From: Bacillota bacterium
GTDB lineage: Bacteria; Bacillota; Clostridia; Acetivibrionales; DTU013
Direction of reading: 5' to 3'
NCBI GenBank assembly: GCA_023426125.1
Contig: JAFABI010000065.1
Span: 186,001 to 250,000 of the forward strand
Length of the DNA stretch: 64,000 bases
Part shown: piece by piece, positions 33,511 to 41,924 of the stretch
Position numbering within the stretch: the first letter of the stretch is position 1
Layout: every line of letters begins with the position of its first letter
Made by a program: the position numbers and the translations under genes
The notes under the pieces: generated by a model
Database searches by the model: none
Seen by the model: the letters and a program-made list of their open reading frames with translations, nothing else
Told to the model about the DNA's origin: nothing

Positions 33511-36087
33511 CTATAGAATTGTGCATTCCATAAAAGGTCTGATACCGTTAAACTGATCCATATAGCTTACACAATCTTCATAGGCATTTGATTGTAAAAT
33601 AATATTGACAAGATGTACTACGCACTTCTTGACTTCTTTAAGTTCCAACTTTTCTTTACCACTTCCTTTAAGAGCTCTACGTATAAGTTCTATATCCTCA
33701 TGTGACCCTGGCATAATCAGATCGTTGCCGGCTTTCATACATTCTACCGGTGAAGACCCTCCTATTCCTGTAGTTGTCCAGTCAGTCATAACTAGGCCCT
33801 TAAAACCCCATTCGTCCCTGGCCGCCTTTGTTATCAAATCATAATTATTGGCGGCATGTATACCATTAATCAAATTATAGGATGTCATAATTGACATAGG
33901 TTGCGCATGCTTTACAGCAATTTCAAAGCAATGAAGATAGATTTCCCGAAGTGCCCTTTCGGATACAACAGAATTGGAATGCTTGCGATTATCCTCCTGA
34001 TTATTGCATGCAAAATGTTTTATTGTAGTACCTATACCTTTTCTGCTTTGTACTCCTGTTGTAATCGCAGATGCGAGTATACCCGAAAGTAAAGGATCCT
34101 CTGAAAAATATTCAAAATTCCTTCCGCATAGCGGATTACGATGTATATTCATCCCCGGAGCCAGCCACAAGGTGATACCAAACTCTTCCATTTCATCAGC
34201 AACAGCGTGCCCCACTTCTTTTACAAGTTCTACATTCCAGCTTTGCGCCAGCATAGTACCTACCGGTATCGCAGTGCAATATTGATAATAGCGGGTGGAG
34301 TTTAGAATTTCAGCTTTCGATGCAAACATACCGTGTTCAATCGTATCAATAAAGTTTGGTTTAACAATTTTCCCATCAGGCATCACGGTATATCTGTGAG
34401 CCAAGCGAATCCCTGCCGGTCCATCAGCCAGAACGATACTCGCAAGATTCCATGGCTGAGCAGCTGCACAGTTGTGTGTCTCACCTGCTGCACCTGGAAC
34501 AGTTAATCCTGACGAACCGAAGGTATCACTAGTACTCTGCCCCTTTCCGGGGTCTCCGCTTGTCAGTGCCAATAACTGTTCCAAATTTAGCGTTTCAACC
34601 AGTTCTCCTGCCGGGCCTCCAAACTTTTCAGGCGTAGAACCGCTATAATGCGCTATTTTACACTGTACATCCTCCGAATGTAAGAATAAGGTTTCCACTG
34701 AACCATACTTTTTCTGAAGAACATAAGCAGGTTCCAGTTCCTTCAATGGCTGCTGGAGCGGACAGATATGATCAACGGCGAACAGCTTTAAAGTATCTTC
34801 TATTCTTATTTTTGCTGCGACTGCATTGGATACAGATGAATTGCCCACAGCAACAAGATATTCTCCCTGTTCCAGTAAATATGCGCTATCCTCCTCACTA
34901 AAAGACGCCATTTGTGAAATTGGAAACGTCAATAACAACGCACACTTTTCGCCTGGCTGCAGCAACGGGGTTTTTCCAAAAGCACACAAACGCTGGTATT
35001 CCTTTTTTAATTTGCCTTGCGGACAAGAAACATAGATTTGTACCACTTCTTTTCCCGCATAGGTGTCTCCTGTATTTGTTACTTCTACTTGTACGGCAAC
35101 TTTTATTTCTTCAATTTTCGGCTTAATCAAAGACGTTTGTATCGCACGGATAGAAAAATTCGTATAGGAAAGCCCGAAACCAAAAGGAATACGCACTTTT
35201 ACGTTAAATGTATCAAAGTAACGATATCCAACATAGACTCCCTCTGCATAAAGCTCCCGTTCAGTATCGTCATCATTGTGGCTAAACTTATCTGAATTAG
35301 GATAGTCATCATAATGGTATGCCCAGGTATCGCTCATCTTGCCGCTTGGAGTAACAACGCCTTTTACTACGTCTGCAAAGGCATTCCCACCCTCCATGCC
35401 TGGCTGAGATAATTGAACAACTGCACTAATATGAAGTTCATCCAAAAAGTTTAAATCGATTGGCCCGCCGCAATTAAGTACCAGAATCATCCTGTGAAAG
35501 CTTTTGTTCACTTCTGCAAGCTGCTCTTTTTCTCTATCTGTTAAGTAATAATCGCCCTGGCAGGCAAATCTATCCGCACCCTCACCCGCATTACGACTTA
35601 TCACATATATGGCAATGTCGGTGTTTGTATCCTCGATTTCCTGCTGTTCGGGATATCTCCCCAAAGGTGTTACAAATTTTGTATGAAAATATGCATTATT
35701 CAGAGCCCGTGGATCTTCCGGATTTTTCTCAGCTTTAGAAAATATACTTTTTCTCCATAGCTCTTTTGCCTGCCGATATTCTTGGTCATAATCCAAAATC
35801 CACGGCTCATTTGCAATTACAAAGCCTGCATTTTTCATACCTTTATATATATCTGCAACTTCTCGCTCGTTTACATCCCCTGAACCGGTTCCGCCTTTAA
35901 TGGTATGTACAGCTCCGCTACCAAACAGGACAACTCTTGTCCCTTCATTTAATGGCAATATTCCGTCATTTTGGAGTAGCACTATGCCTTCTGAAGCTGC
36001 CTTTCTGGAAATGGTACGATTGCGTTCCTCTCTTTCACTTACTTGCAGTGAGAGGCTGCCTGAGTATGATTTTATCTTTTGTCTCAT
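33511..36087 (-). CDS. GH3 beta-glycosidase with swapped domain order
   Basis: An 858-residue GH3 enzyme, probably a beta-glucosidase or related exo-glycosidase acting in the cytoplasm (no signal peptide). The domains are permuted: the GH3 C-terminal sandwich comes first (KAASEGIVLLQNDGILPL, then QPGMEGGNAFADVV), then a fibronectin-like domain (KEVVQIYVSCPQGKLKKEYQ), then the catalytic TIM barrel at the end (IVLADGPAGIRL ... IGTTIKHFACNNQE). The nucleophile aspartate is in KGLVMTDWTTTG. The ATG at 36087 follows GGAG by nine bases. First gene of the PanB-C1 operon, behind a promoter with two operators. Confidence 0.9.
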   Translation of the reverse strand: MRQKIKSYSGSLSLQVSEREERNRTISRKAASEGIVLLQNDGILPLNEGTRVVLFGSGAVHTIKGGTGSGDVNEREVADIYKGMKNAGFVIANEPWILDYDQEYRQAKELWRKSIFSKAEKNPEDPRALNNAYFHTKFVTPLGRYPEQQEIEDTNTDIAIYVISRNAGEGADRFACQGDYYLTDREKEQLAEVNKSFHRMILVLNCGGPIDLNFLDELHISAVVQLSQPGMEGGNAFADVVKGVVTPSGKMSDTWAYHYDDYPNSDKFSHNDDDTERELYAEGVYVGYRYFDTFNVKVRIPFGFGLSYTNFSIRAIQTSLIKPKIEEIKVAVQVEVTNTGDTYAGKEVVQIYVSCPQGKLKKEYQRLCAFGKTPLLQPGEKCALLLTFPISQMASFSEEDSAYLLEQGEYLVAVGNSSVSNAVAAKIRIEDTLKLFAVDHICPLQQPLKELEPAYVLQKKYGSVETLFLHSEDVQCKIAHYSGSTPEKFGGPAGELVETLNLEQLLALTSGDPGKGQSTSDTFGSSGLTVPGAAGETHNCAAAQPWNLASIVLADGPAGIRLAHRYTVMPDGKIVKPNFIDTIEHGMFASKAEILNSTRYYQYCTAIPVGTMLAQSWNVELVKEVGHAVADEMEEFGITLWLAPGMNIHRNPLCGRNFEYFSEDPLLSGILASAITTGVQSRKGIGTTIKHFACNNQEDNRKHSNSVVSERALREIYLHCFEIAVKHAQPMSIMTSYNLINGIHAANNYDLITKAARDEWGFKGLVMTDWTTTGIGGSSPVECMKAGNDLIMPGSHEDIELIRRALKGSGKEKLELKEVKKCVVHLVNIILQSNAYEDCVSYMDQFNGIRPFMECTIL

Positions 36088-36133
36088 ATATAGCATCTCC
36101 TTTCCTACCATATGTTACCTTGTTGAATCTATG

Positions 36134-36214
36134 GAGGCACCTAATAAAGTCGCTTATCAGGCTCATTGCTCATTTTACATTTCCTTAAGTTATTTTGTAA
36201 GTGAATTGTTCAAG
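36134..36214. repeat. ~80-bp dispersed repeat, copy B
   Basis: Counterpart of 28311-28391, beginning GAGGCACC and ending AAGTGAATTGTTCAAG. It lies in the leader of the GH3 operon, between the start codon and the operator at 36251. Confidence 0.55.
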
Positions 36215-36250
36215 CCGTATGTAGTATATTTTTTAAAATATCTCATATAT

Positions 36251-36266
36251 ATGAAAAGCCTTTCAT
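36251..36266. promoter_or_regulatory. second operator in the GH3 operon leader
   Basis: ATGAAAAGCCTTTCAT is a 16-bp near-palindrome matching the operator at 27026-27043. It lies about 105 bases downstream of the promoter-proximal operator at 36372-36389, within the transcribed leader, a typical position for looping or roadblock repression. Confidence 0.7.
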
Positions 36267-36371
36267 GCATCTGCACTAACATAATCCCATTCTTAAACCA
36301 AATTAAACTGCGGAATTTACTGTCTTATATGTCTCGGAGTATATTTCCTGCATACACAATTCACATTGTTT

Positions 36372-36423
36372 TATGAAACCCCTTTCATACGCCTATATTA
36401 ACATAGCCCAAATGCCTTGTCAA
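36372..36423 (-). promoter_or_regulatory. promoter and LacI-type operator of the GH3-PanB-C1 operon
   Basis: On the minus strand TTGACA (36418-36423) and TAATAT (36395-36400) are 17 bases apart, followed five bases later by the 18-bp site TATGAAAGGGGTTTCATA. The same -10 sequence and operator position are found at 27026-27078. The resulting leader is about 300 bases long. Confidence 0.85.
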
Positions 36424-36518
36424 GCAAAACATATCCTTAGTATGTTTATCCATGTTCTCTATACGATATTGGCTTAAAAAGCGTCAGTGATTTTTTTCAG
36501 GACTAAACGGGTACAGAA

Positions 36519-36780
36519 TTAACCTCCTATCCTGGTTTTTTCTGTCAATATAAATCCTGATTTTTCTGGAAGCAGCTTAGTTTCAAGCAACTCCCTGTTG
36601 GCGTCTTTGACTTGGGTAACGCCAATACCACAAGCCGCAGCAATTGTTTTATGTTTCGGGAAGCATGAGCTTTTTATCGGCACACCGACAATAGTAAACT
36701 ATTTTGGATACAAAGAAATTGTCATAATGTTTTTGAATAGAAAAACAGCAGTTCCGATAAAAATCTTCCCTGCTGTTTTA
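36519..36780 (-). pseudogene. remnant of a helix-turn-helix (HTH_36-like) protein
   Basis: The minus strand reads ...YDNFFVSKIVYYCRCADKK, then after one frame change SSCFPKHKTIAAACGIGVTQ and VKDANRELLETKLLPEKSGF before a TAA at 36519. This follows the pattern of the winged-helix domain of plasmid or conjugative-element replication and regulatory proteins (C-R-C-x-x-K-x-x-CFPS-KTIA-ACGI). Start and end are missing and the frame is broken. It lies between the PdxA-like gene and the GH3 promoter and suggests past insertion of a mobile element. Nothing else is visible in 36424-36955. Confidence 0.5.
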
Positions 36781-36955
36781 TAAAGGTTTCACAATAGATT
36801 AATGTAAAAAAATCAAAAATGAGGCATCGTAACGCTGCCAGAGCATCTCCAAAAACTTTTGGTTTGAGAAGCGTCGGCGGTATTCCGTCTTTTCAGGCCA
36901 GGAATGCAACCGAACAGGTTCTTACTGCGCCCGGTATATAACCGGGGAGTGGGTC

Positions 36956-37927
36956 TTATGCTCTGTTGGCGGCCATATTCAAAGCAAACTTATATGCCGA
37001 CACAAAGCTCTTGGTTGAGGCAATCCCCTTGTAAGCAATATCAAAAGCAGTGCCATGGTCTACCGAGGTTCTGATTATCTTTAGACCTAAGGTGATATTT
37101 ACTCCTCCTTCAAAATCTAAAACTTTCATAGGAATGTGTCCCTGATCATGATACATACTGACAACTGCATCATACTGCTTTCTATAAGCTTTAAAAAACA
37201 CCGTATCAGGGGCAATCGGTCCTTCTGCGTTTATTTGTTCATGTTTCGCTCTCATCACCGCCGGCCCTATTTCATTTATCTCTTCCATGCCGAAAGAGCC
37301 GTTTTCGCCCGCATGAGGGTTCAGTCCTGCAACTGCAATACGGGGATTCTCAATCAATCTTTTCATTGAGTCGTGTGTAAGCTTGATAACATTATATACA
37401 CGTTCTTTCGTTATCAATTTAATTGCATCTGCCATAGGCACATGCGTGCTGACGTGAGTTACGATCAGTTTGTCCGACGCCAGCATCATGGTATGGTTTG
37501 CTTCCCCGCACATTTCAGCAATCAATTCCGTGTGCCCTGTAAAGTTTTCATCACTAAGCCTTGTCGATTCTTTGTTCATCGGTAATGTAACGATTGCGTC
37601 AATTTTTTTCTCTATTGCAAGCTCAACAGCGCATTCTACATATTTCCTCGCAGCATAACCGGATCTTTTGGAGATTTGACCTATTTGCAAATCTTCCCTG
37701 CTAAGCAGATCAATATCCAACACATTAACAAAGCCTTTGGTCATGTCACCGATATGTTTGGCAATTCTTAACGGCACATCATATTGCAAAAGCTCAGCGC
37801 AGTATTTTAAGATCTGATAATCTCCGATGACGATAAAATCTCCAGCCAGCTCTTTATTCAAATATGCCTTCAGTATAAGCTCCGGCCCAACGCCGCTTGC
37901 ATCCCCCATTGTGACAGCTAATAACAT
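36956..37927 (-). CDS. PdxA2-like 4-phospho-acid-sugar dehydrogenase
   Basis: A 323-residue PdxA-family metal- and NAD-dependent dehydrogenase. Family sites are GDASGVGPE, FTGHTELIAEM, THVPMADAI, GLNPHAGENGSFG and MYHDQGHIPMK. PdxA2 enzymes oxidise and decarboxylate D-threonate or D-erythronate 4-phosphate to dihydroxyacetone phosphate. The overlap of ten bases with the DUF1537 kinase gene is the hallmark of this pathway and argues against a role in pyridoxine synthesis (no pdxJ nearby). GGAGGAG precedes the ATG. Confidence 0.88.
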   Translation of the reverse strand: MLLAVTMGDASGVGPELILKAYLNKELAGDFIVIGDYQILKYCAELLQYDVPLRIAKHIGDMTKGFVNVLDIDLLSREDLQIGQISKRSGYAARKYVECAVELAIEKKIDAIVTLPMNKESTRLSDENFTGHTELIAEMCGEANHTMMLASDKLIVTHVSTHVPMADAIKLITKERVYNVIKLTHDSMKRLIENPRIAVAGLNPHAGENGSFGMEEINEIGPAVMRAKHEQINAEGPIAPDTVFFKAYRKQYDAVVSMYHDQGHIPMKVLDFEGGVNITLGLKIIRTSVDHGTAFDIAYKGIASTKSFVSAYKFALNMAANRA

Positions 37928-39198
37928 GACTTTCTCTCCTCCTGGTATTCAACTATTTTTGACAATACATCATCACTGCCAAATCCCCCTGCCTTACTCA
38001 CCATTTGCAATTGATACCCACTGCCTGCGATCCGGGACAAGACGACACCAGGCTCAATTTCTATTCCGGGAATTATACCCTGGCACCCAATTGCATCCAT
38101 AATCCCTATTGCAGTGTCTCCACCGAATATCACAAGAAGACCGATTTTTGTACGACTCAGGATTTTGTTTACAAGAATACCGGTATTTTTGTTTATGGCT
38201 GCCGAAATATCACCTTTTTTCACCAGATTCATACGGGCTGCATACACATCGGTTTGACCTGTATCCTGTAGTTGATCCACCATTTTGATAATAAAGCGGC
38301 TATTTGCCTGAATACCCGCAACAATTTGATTAATGAAGCCATTTCCTGTATTGGTGTCCCAATAACCTTCTACTAGCTTTTGTTCAGGGGTTAGGGTCAA
38401 TGCGGGATAGCCCCTGTCAATTCCAGACTGTACTTGCTTAAGTGATCTTTCATGGATACTTCCGCAAATAGTCAACATATTGGGCTCTTGACTTTCATAA
38501 TCCTTTGGACGAGCTTTCAACCGGATAAGCTCAGGCAGCACCCTTGCAAAGCCTGCACACCCCGCTGTTAATTTAAGCATGTTTTTTTGCCCTAGAAGCT
38601 TGCCTATTTCGTATATATCATGATTGGTTTGCGCATCGAAAACACAAATAAGCTTTTTATCTTTTATACTTTCCAGGGCTGATCTACCGTTTGCATGAAT
38701 GACCTTTACATTTACATCGCTTTGTTTTCGAATTATATCCGGTATGAAACTTTCTCCTACGGGGTTGAGAATATCCTTTGAAAATACGGTTTCATGAACA
38801 GGAATACCCTCCACATATTGGGTTCCGTCTCGTGTGGTCCTCATAGTTTCAGGGTACGCGGGGATAAACATCAGCCTTGCGCCCTCAAAAGCGTCTATCA
38901 CGGCAGTAAGTTCACTTCCGATGTTTCCTCTCAAGGCAGAATCGGTTTTTTTGTATATGTATTCCACCCCTAAGGCTAATGCAGCTCTTGCGATTTTATT
39001 CACAATTGCATATGCCTCGCCAGGATTGACATGCCGGCTTTCGGTATCAAGCACCAACACCTCTGTATCGTCACATTTCATGTGGTTATCCAGATTCAAG
39101 TCTGTGCTGACAAATGCAGGTATGTTTTTTTTTGAAAACTGAACCCCTGTGTCAAGCGCTCCAGTAAAATCATCAGCGATTATCAATAATTTCGTCAT
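37918..39198 (-). CDS. DUF1537 four-carbon acid-sugar kinase
   Basis: A 426-residue kinase of the OtnK/DtnK family, which phosphorylates D-threonate, D-erythronate or related acids at O4. N-terminal LLIIADDFTGALDTGVQFSK and YKKTDSALRGNIGSEL are the family signatures; the C-terminal nucleotide domain shows LLVIFGGDTAIGIMDAI. It is the middle gene of LarA-like - kinase - PdxA2-like and supplies the phosphorylated substrate to the dehydrogenase. The exact stereoisomer cannot be read from sequence. Confidence 0.88.
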   Translation of the reverse strand: MTKLLIIADDFTGALDTGVQFSKKNIPAFVSTDLNLDNHMKCDDTEVLVLDTESRHVNPGEAYAIVNKIARAALALGVEYIYKKTDSALRGNIGSELTAVIDAFEGARLMFIPAYPETMRTTRDGTQYVEGIPVHETVFSKDILNPVGESFIPDIIRKQSDVNVKVIHANGRSALESIKDKKLICVFDAQTNHDIYEIGKLLGQKNMLKLTAGCAGFARVLPELIRLKARPKDYESQEPNMLTICGSIHERSLKQVQSGIDRGYPALTLTPEQKLVEGYWDTNTGNGFINQIVAGIQANSRFIIKMVDQLQDTGQTDVYAARMNLVKKGDISAAINKNTGILVNKILSRTKIGLLVIFGGDTAIGIMDAIGCQGIIPGIEIEPGVVLSRIAGSGYQLQMVSKAGGFGSDDVLSKIVEYQEERKSCY

Positions 39199-39210
39199 AT
39201 AAACACCTGT

Positions 39211-40452
39211 TCAAAATTCCACCAGAAGGTTATTTTTATCGAACAAATCCACGTAGTCTCCCACGGCTTCAATCTCCGCTTTCCCTTCCAATTCTTTCAG
39301 AGCTGCTTCAGATACATACATTTCGTCTAAATGAAGCGTGTTTTTTATTCGGATCAGCTTAGCCATATTATTCCGAATCGGACCGCAGGTCCTCAAAGCA
39401 TATTCAACGGCCAATCTATCCGTTTCAGCGACGATTGGTAATTTCCCTCTTTCAATAAAGGTACTTGTGAGTACATTCTCATAAGTCGACTGGAAGTCAA
39501 TTTTATCATAAAGCCTTCTTGTTACAAAATCCGCCAGCCCCATACCCAGGGCATTTCCATGTGAAGCTTCCGTCAAATCGGTAACGACAATATTTGTTAT
39601 CTCCGGATTTCCAGGGTCTATTTCATTCTTGATTTTTAACCTGCCTATTATATTCGAATCAATGCCGACACCGCTAATGTCTTTTCCCATCTCATCCACG
39701 ATGAGCACATCAAGCTTCCCGACGGGAATACCGGGCATGTTTTTTCTGCTTATGTCAAGCAGTTGTATCTCTTCCTGTTCCATTGCCTCAGGTTTAACCG
39801 CTTTTATTTTTAACGTCTGATCATAAGCATTTTCTACAATTCCAATACCCATGATTATATTTCCTTCTTTAAGCACCTGCCGTGCAGTAATGGGAATCAG
39901 CTCCCTTAATCCATAAACACCGTATTTATGCATCTCTAACGCCTGCTTATGCTTTCCAAGACCAATTACACACATTTTCATCAAACCGCTTTCAGTAGTG
40001 CCATGGAAATCGGTGTGCACCTTTATTCTGTTGATTACAATAGTACCATCGGCTTCATAAGCATATTTATCCATATATACTTTGTTGGTAAGTCCGCCCT
40101 GGTTCAGTTCTACGACCTGCATGGAAGATAATACAGGCGCGCCGACATATTTCCCGGTAATCCCGTAGGATTCCAATACTTCTGTCTGTCCCTGCGCTGT
40201 AGCTCCGCCATGACTACCCATGGCAGGCACGATAAATGGCTCTCCTCCCATATGCTTAACCCAATCCGAAGCAGCTTTTACAATCCTGTGAATATTGGAA
40301 ATGCCTCTGCTTCCAACAGCGATAGCTATTCTAGAACCATTACGGAAGGATATGTTGGCAGATACGAGTTCATTACGGACATACTCCTCGATTTTTTCTA
40401 TATGTTCTTTATCGTAGAGCTGTTTAACTTTAATCACTCTTGGAATAACCAT
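39211..40452 (-). CDS. LarA-like nickel-pincer racemase/epimerase (DUF2088)
   Basis: A 413-residue protein of the lactate-racemase family. It shows AIAVGSRGISN near the N-terminus, GSHGGATAQGQTEVL, NRIKVHTDFHG and ESGLMKMCVIGLGKHKQ, the region where LarA carries its catalytic histidines and the lysine that binds the nickel pincer cofactor. Known homologues epimerise 2-hydroxy acids, including sugar acids. Next to the DUF1537 kinase and PdxA2-like genes it may invert C2 of a tetronate. GGGGGA precedes the ATG. No larBCE cofactor genes are in the window, so these must be elsewhere if the enzyme is active. Confidence 0.8.
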   Translation of the reverse strand: MVIPRVIKVKQLYDKEHIEKIEEYVRNELVSANISFRNGSRIAIAVGSRGISNIHRIVKAASDWVKHMGGEPFIVPAMGSHGGATAQGQTEVLESYGITGKYVGAPVLSSMQVVELNQGGLTNKVYMDKYAYEADGTIVINRIKVHTDFHGTTESGLMKMCVIGLGKHKQALEMHKYGVYGLRELIPITARQVLKEGNIIMGIGIVENAYDQTLKIKAVKPEAMEQEEIQLLDISRKNMPGIPVGKLDVLIVDEMGKDISGVGIDSNIIGRLKIKNEIDPGNPEITNIVVTDLTEASHGNALGMGLADFVTRRLYDKIDFQSTYENVLTSTFIERGKLPIVAETDRLAVEYALRTCGPIRNNMAKLIRIKNTLHLDEMYVSEAALKELEGKAEIEAVGDYVDLFDKNNLLVEF

Positions 40453-40717
40453 TGTCAGACTTCCCCCGTTCCTCTGGTTGTGAACATGGCATTCTCTCCA
40501 ATGAATTCATTCAACAGTAAATTCATGAATCGGTAAAAGCGCGCTTAGTACTTAAAAACTAATTTATTTTATTTGTAAATTTCATTTTATCTACTCCCCT
40601 GTCGATGAATCATATCATATAAAGCTAGTTATCCCGACTGTACCTGTGCCGCTCCTTCGATTATCTCCTTCTGCGGCACAAGGTACAAGCGACAGCTCAG
40701 GGAAGAAATAGGTTAAA
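40453..40717. other. intergenic region with hairpin and possible leader peptides
   Basis: GTACCTGTGCCGC (40640-40652) and GCGGCACAAGGTAC (40673-40686) form a 13-14 bp stem with one bulge and a purine-rich loop, with no T run, just after the oxidoreductase gene. Further along the minus strand an eight-codon frame (40585-40559, MKFTNKIN) follows GGGGAG. This could be an RNA-processing or attenuation site separating expression of the LarA-like gene from the upstream genes. Confidence 0.3.
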
Positions 40718-41791
40718 TTATTTTATCCAGATCTGTGTCTGAGTTTCAACACTTTTTTCAGTTTCCATTGCCTGCTTCATCATCAAGGCCAGATACTGAT
40801 CTTGGCATCCTTCCTCCAGAGAGTAAAAGGCTTCGCCACCTTTTACATAACGGCTCATTTTCTCCATAACTGTTGCAACGGCAATTTCGTCGTCACTCAA
40901 ACGCGCATCACCATATGGGTTTTTGTAATACCATTTATCTGCTGCCGTAATTCCGACAATGTGAGGCGGTTCCATACTGCCATCCGTACCGGAAGCTATA
41001 CGGTATAGTCCATATTCTACAGGAGTTTTATAATCCAGAAGATAACGCACTTCGTTGTTCGACAGCTCACCCCGTTCACCGCGAATCAATATACGTGGTT
41101 TTCGAATCCTGGAGAAGTATTGTTCCTCCGTAAAGTCAAACACGCCCCATTTATCCCCAAAATCAAATACCGCAAACTGCTGACAGTTCTCCACTATTTC
41201 TTCTTTCTCCGGATATCCTGCCCTGCCCGGCCCTTTGACAATTTTGTTTCTAAAATACTTTCCTGTGATCTGGCAGTTATTAAAGCCAACTCCTAAATAC
41301 TTTCTTAACAAGCTGATTCCATGATATCCATGTCCGACTGAAATCTGCGCCTGCGATACTTCTCCCAGAACTCCGGTATGAATTAAGTTTAAACGTGCGG
41401 TCTGAATAGGATGAAACCAATATTGCTCGGAAATTTGTATTAATGACGGATTTTTTACCGATTTATAGTATTTTTCAATTGCTTCTACGCTTTCCGCAGG
41501 AAACGTTTCCGTCAAAACGTAGAATCCTTTGTCCGTAGCCTGTTTCGTTATATCCGGTAGAATCTTGGACGGTAAGCATAATACCAAAAACTCCGGTACA
41601 GCTTTTTTTTTGATCTCATCCATATCAGAAACAACCGATACGCCCCATTTATTATGAATATATTCAGCACGTTTTGAATCAGGTTCAACTACAATGCAAA
41701 CATGAAATAATTCGGGAAGCTCCTGTGCAACCTTTAAAAAAAACTCTGAGCGCCATCCCGCACCGACAATTGCAAATTCTGTTACTGCCAT
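40718..41791 (-). CDS. Gfo/Idh/MocA family oxidoreductase
   Basis: A 357-residue NAD(P)-dependent dehydrogenase. The N-terminal Rossmann motif is EFAIVGAGWRSEFFL; the usual EKP active-site motif is replaced by TETFPAES, and the catalytic region includes ISEQYWFHPIQTARL. The family oxidises sugars, inositols or sugar acids at a ring or chain hydroxyl. Placed in the importer operon between aldo/keto reductase and LarA-like genes, it probably takes part in converting the imported sugar to an acid sugar. The EKP change makes the exact reaction uncertain. Confidence 0.82.
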   Translation of the reverse strand: MAVTEFAIVGAGWRSEFFLKVAQELPELFHVCIVVEPDSKRAEYIHNKWGVSVVSDMDEIKKKAVPEFLVLCLPSKILPDITKQATDKGFYVLTETFPAESVEAIEKYYKSVKNPSLIQISEQYWFHPIQTARLNLIHTGVLGEVSQAQISVGHGYHGISLLRKYLGVGFNNCQITGKYFRNKIVKGPGRAGYPEKEEIVENCQQFAVFDFGDKWGVFDFTEEQYFSRIRKPRILIRGERGELSNNEVRYLLDYKTPVEYGLYRIASGTDGSMEPPHIVGITAADKWYYKNPYGDARLSDDEIAVATVMEKMSRYVKGGEAFYSLEEGCQDQYLALMMKQAMETEKSVETQTQIWIK

Positions 41792-41924
41792 AATGAAGTA
41801 TCCTTCCTTCTTTCAAATGCTATCGGTAATGCTTATTTGCTTTTTATTTCAAGGCTTTGCCTATTGAGTATCAACAACTTAGTACTTTCTGAACCACAAT
41901 GTGGTTGTATTGATTTCCTACCGA

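Noticed and set aside
36956..37927. Pyridoxine biosynthesis pdxA
   Set aside because: Overlaps a DUF1537 kinase gene, and no pdxJ is near; fits PdxA2 of acid-sugar catabolism.
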